Positions 62,401 through 64,000 of a DNA stretch of 64,000 nt are shown here, in pieces. Where the stretch lies: the NCBI RefSeq assembly GCF_036370855.1, contig NC_088103.1, forward strand, positions 37,365,904 through 37,429,903, in the 5' to 3' direction. The position numbers and the translations under genes are program-made. Within the stretch, counting starts at the first letter, position 1. Each line of letters opens with the position of its first letter. The stretch is from Dromaius novaehollandiae. Its lineage: Eukaryota > Chordata > Aves > Casuariiformes > Dromaiidae. Under the pieces are notes generated by a model. It saw only the letters and a list, made by a program, of their open reading frames with translations. It did no database searches and had not been told where the DNA came from.

Positions 62401-64000
62401 GTGATCTGGTGATTAGCCCTAAGAGATCTGTTTTTTACCTTGACTAGCAATCCACTACGTTTTAAGGTCAATATTGCAGCACTTAGTTTATAAGCATGTC
62501 ATTGCCTAGTGCCATTTATGGTCCATTTAATATACATGGAGAGTTGGGCATGCAGTCTTGGGAAACACCCCAAGGAATTGCCCAAACTAGCTGAAGGATG
62601 ATGAAAGAGTGTATCATAAGACTGTCTGCCTTCTCTAATTTGGAAAATACTCTGTATTGTGTTGCGGAGCTTTGAACCTGCCTACGGTTCCAGGCATTTC
62701 TTCCCAACCAACAACATAGTCAGTGCCTCTATTTGCCCCCAGCGTCTCCTCCCTGCCCAAGAAGAGCTGAGCCCCAGGTCTCAGTTTGCACAAACTAAAA
62801 TGGAGCAAGGCACCAAACACCCACCCAGCCCACTGCTGTCTTCTTCCCCGTCTCCGTCCCAGAGATCTTCAGCCACTCCTGTATTATGAATGTGTTCAAA
62901 CTACAACAACTTTCTTGAAAAATTCATCAGACCCTTCACTGCACTTTGATCTTTTCCTCTTCTTACAACCTTACAGTCTTACCGATTGTTATGTTTACAG
63001 CTGCTCTCGCTGCTAATGTGGTTTTGTTTATGGCACAGAAGAAAACATGTCATTTTTTATTTTCTGATTGCTAGTATTGCTTCTCCTGTTTTACATTTTT
63101 TCCACATCTATCTAGAAGACCAGAGATAACTCAGATGAAAAGGAGTCAATTATGTGGTGCCTGTGATACTAAAAGTCTGGACTTTATGACCCAGGAAGTT
63201 TTTCTATGCACCATTCTCCCGATCTGTTTGTTTTTTTCCTTTAATATCAACATAAAATAAAATAAAATATATCTTGGATACTGTGCAGTCAGCAACACTC
63301 ACTATGCTGGCAGCCTTTGACTAGGAAGTGATTATATCTCCAGATATAATTGAGATTATATCTCATTTTCAATATGATTTTTTTTCTTTTTTTTTCATAA
63401 GCTAGGAAACTTTTTTTTTGCTTTTCATCAGGAATTGAGAGCTAGCTGACACCACATTTTTGGACAGCTTCTGAAATGAACATGAGCTAGGAATTTTCCA
63501 CTTTCAAGGAGCAAGGTGGCATTTTCAAAAAGGCACCCATGCTCTTCCCAGTCTCACTTCATCTTTGACTGGCATGTTGCCCCTGAAGTGAACGGGAGAC
63601 GAACAGGAGAATCTCTGCCTGTGGCTACTAATAGTGTCAAGATTTTCATCCAATAGATTAAATTTATCCATGAAATATTGCTGCTGGCTTCAGGGAGCTC
63701 TACACCTTGGACGAATACGTCCTGTAATGATGAAGTCTTCCCTCCTGAACAATGTTCAGTCTAAAATGGCAAACAGCCAAGCAATCTTGTAATAACAGCT
63801 GTGCTTAAGAAACTTTCAAATACTACTAGTGTTTCCAAGCTGAAGAGAAGCTTATAAATTTCAGTATTTTGATCAATTCAGAAGCACCAGGGCTTGCAGC
63901 AAAGTCAGCATCATTTTTGATCAAGTCTTAGGACGTGAGGTGTGGAAGACCTCATAAGAGCAAGACTATGACTCATTGGAAAATACTGAAAAACTGTTCT

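Larger units (their letters stand above)
47981..64000. other. distal intergenic region, no gene recognised
   Basis: No recognisable coding exon, RNA gene or intact transposon. Overlapping frames at 49.6-50.4 kb and 56.4-57.3 kb (up to 206 codons) occur in GC-richer patches and lack domains. The region holds a weak CR1 tail (48855-48910), a (TG)n tract, a reverse CTCF-like motif and several CNE-like blocks, and fits the gene-poor flank 3' of ADRA2A. Confidence 0.7.

Overview
The window is vertebrate nuclear DNA, most probably from a bird. It carries most of the C-terminal half of a SHOC2 gene and a complete, uninterrupted ADRA2A gene, both on the + strand, with AT-rich introns, a very GC-rich CpG island and degraded CR1-type LINE fragments. 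The CR1 content and the compact receptor loop suggest an avian (or at least archosaur) genome. Species cannot be told from this sequence.

Layout. Positions 1-6448 are SHOC2 intron; the N-terminal coding exons must lie upstream of the window. Six coding exons (6449-16567) encode the last 301-302 residues of SHOC2, all with GT-AG borders and consistent phases, ending at a TGA at 16565-16567. A 3' UTR follows, probably to about 18.9 kb, with possible longer forms to about 21.5 kb. From about 21.6 to 34 kb is intergenic DNA with an old minus-strand CR1, a (TC)n tract, short tandem duplications and several motif-rich stretches that look regulatory. From about 34.2 to 38 kb lies a CpG island holding long (TG)n tracts, a TATA box at 36472, an arginine-rich upstream ORF and the single-exon ADRA2A coding sequence (36787-38121). 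Its 3' UTR runs to about 40.06 kb. From there to 64 kb I see no gene, only intergenic DNA with candidate conserved noncoding elements, which fits the gene-poor flank known 3' of ADRA2A in mammals.

The two genes act in different pathways. SHOC2 is the leucine-rich-repeat scaffold of the SHOC2-MRAS-PP1C phosphatase that activates RAF. ADRA2A is a Gi/o-coupled catecholamine receptor. Their adjacency is conserved synteny (human 10q25), not an operon-like link. I found no tRNA, rRNA, CRISPR, viral or bacterial feature and no undescribed gene system. The most interesting items are regulatory: a perfect AU-only hairpin just after the SHOC2 stop, the uORF/splice-donor/two-start arrangement in the ADRA2A leader, Z-DNA-prone promoter tracts, a convergent pair of CTCF-like motifs and several CNE-like blocks. 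Motif and homology calls were made by eye and from memory of the families; no alignment was run.
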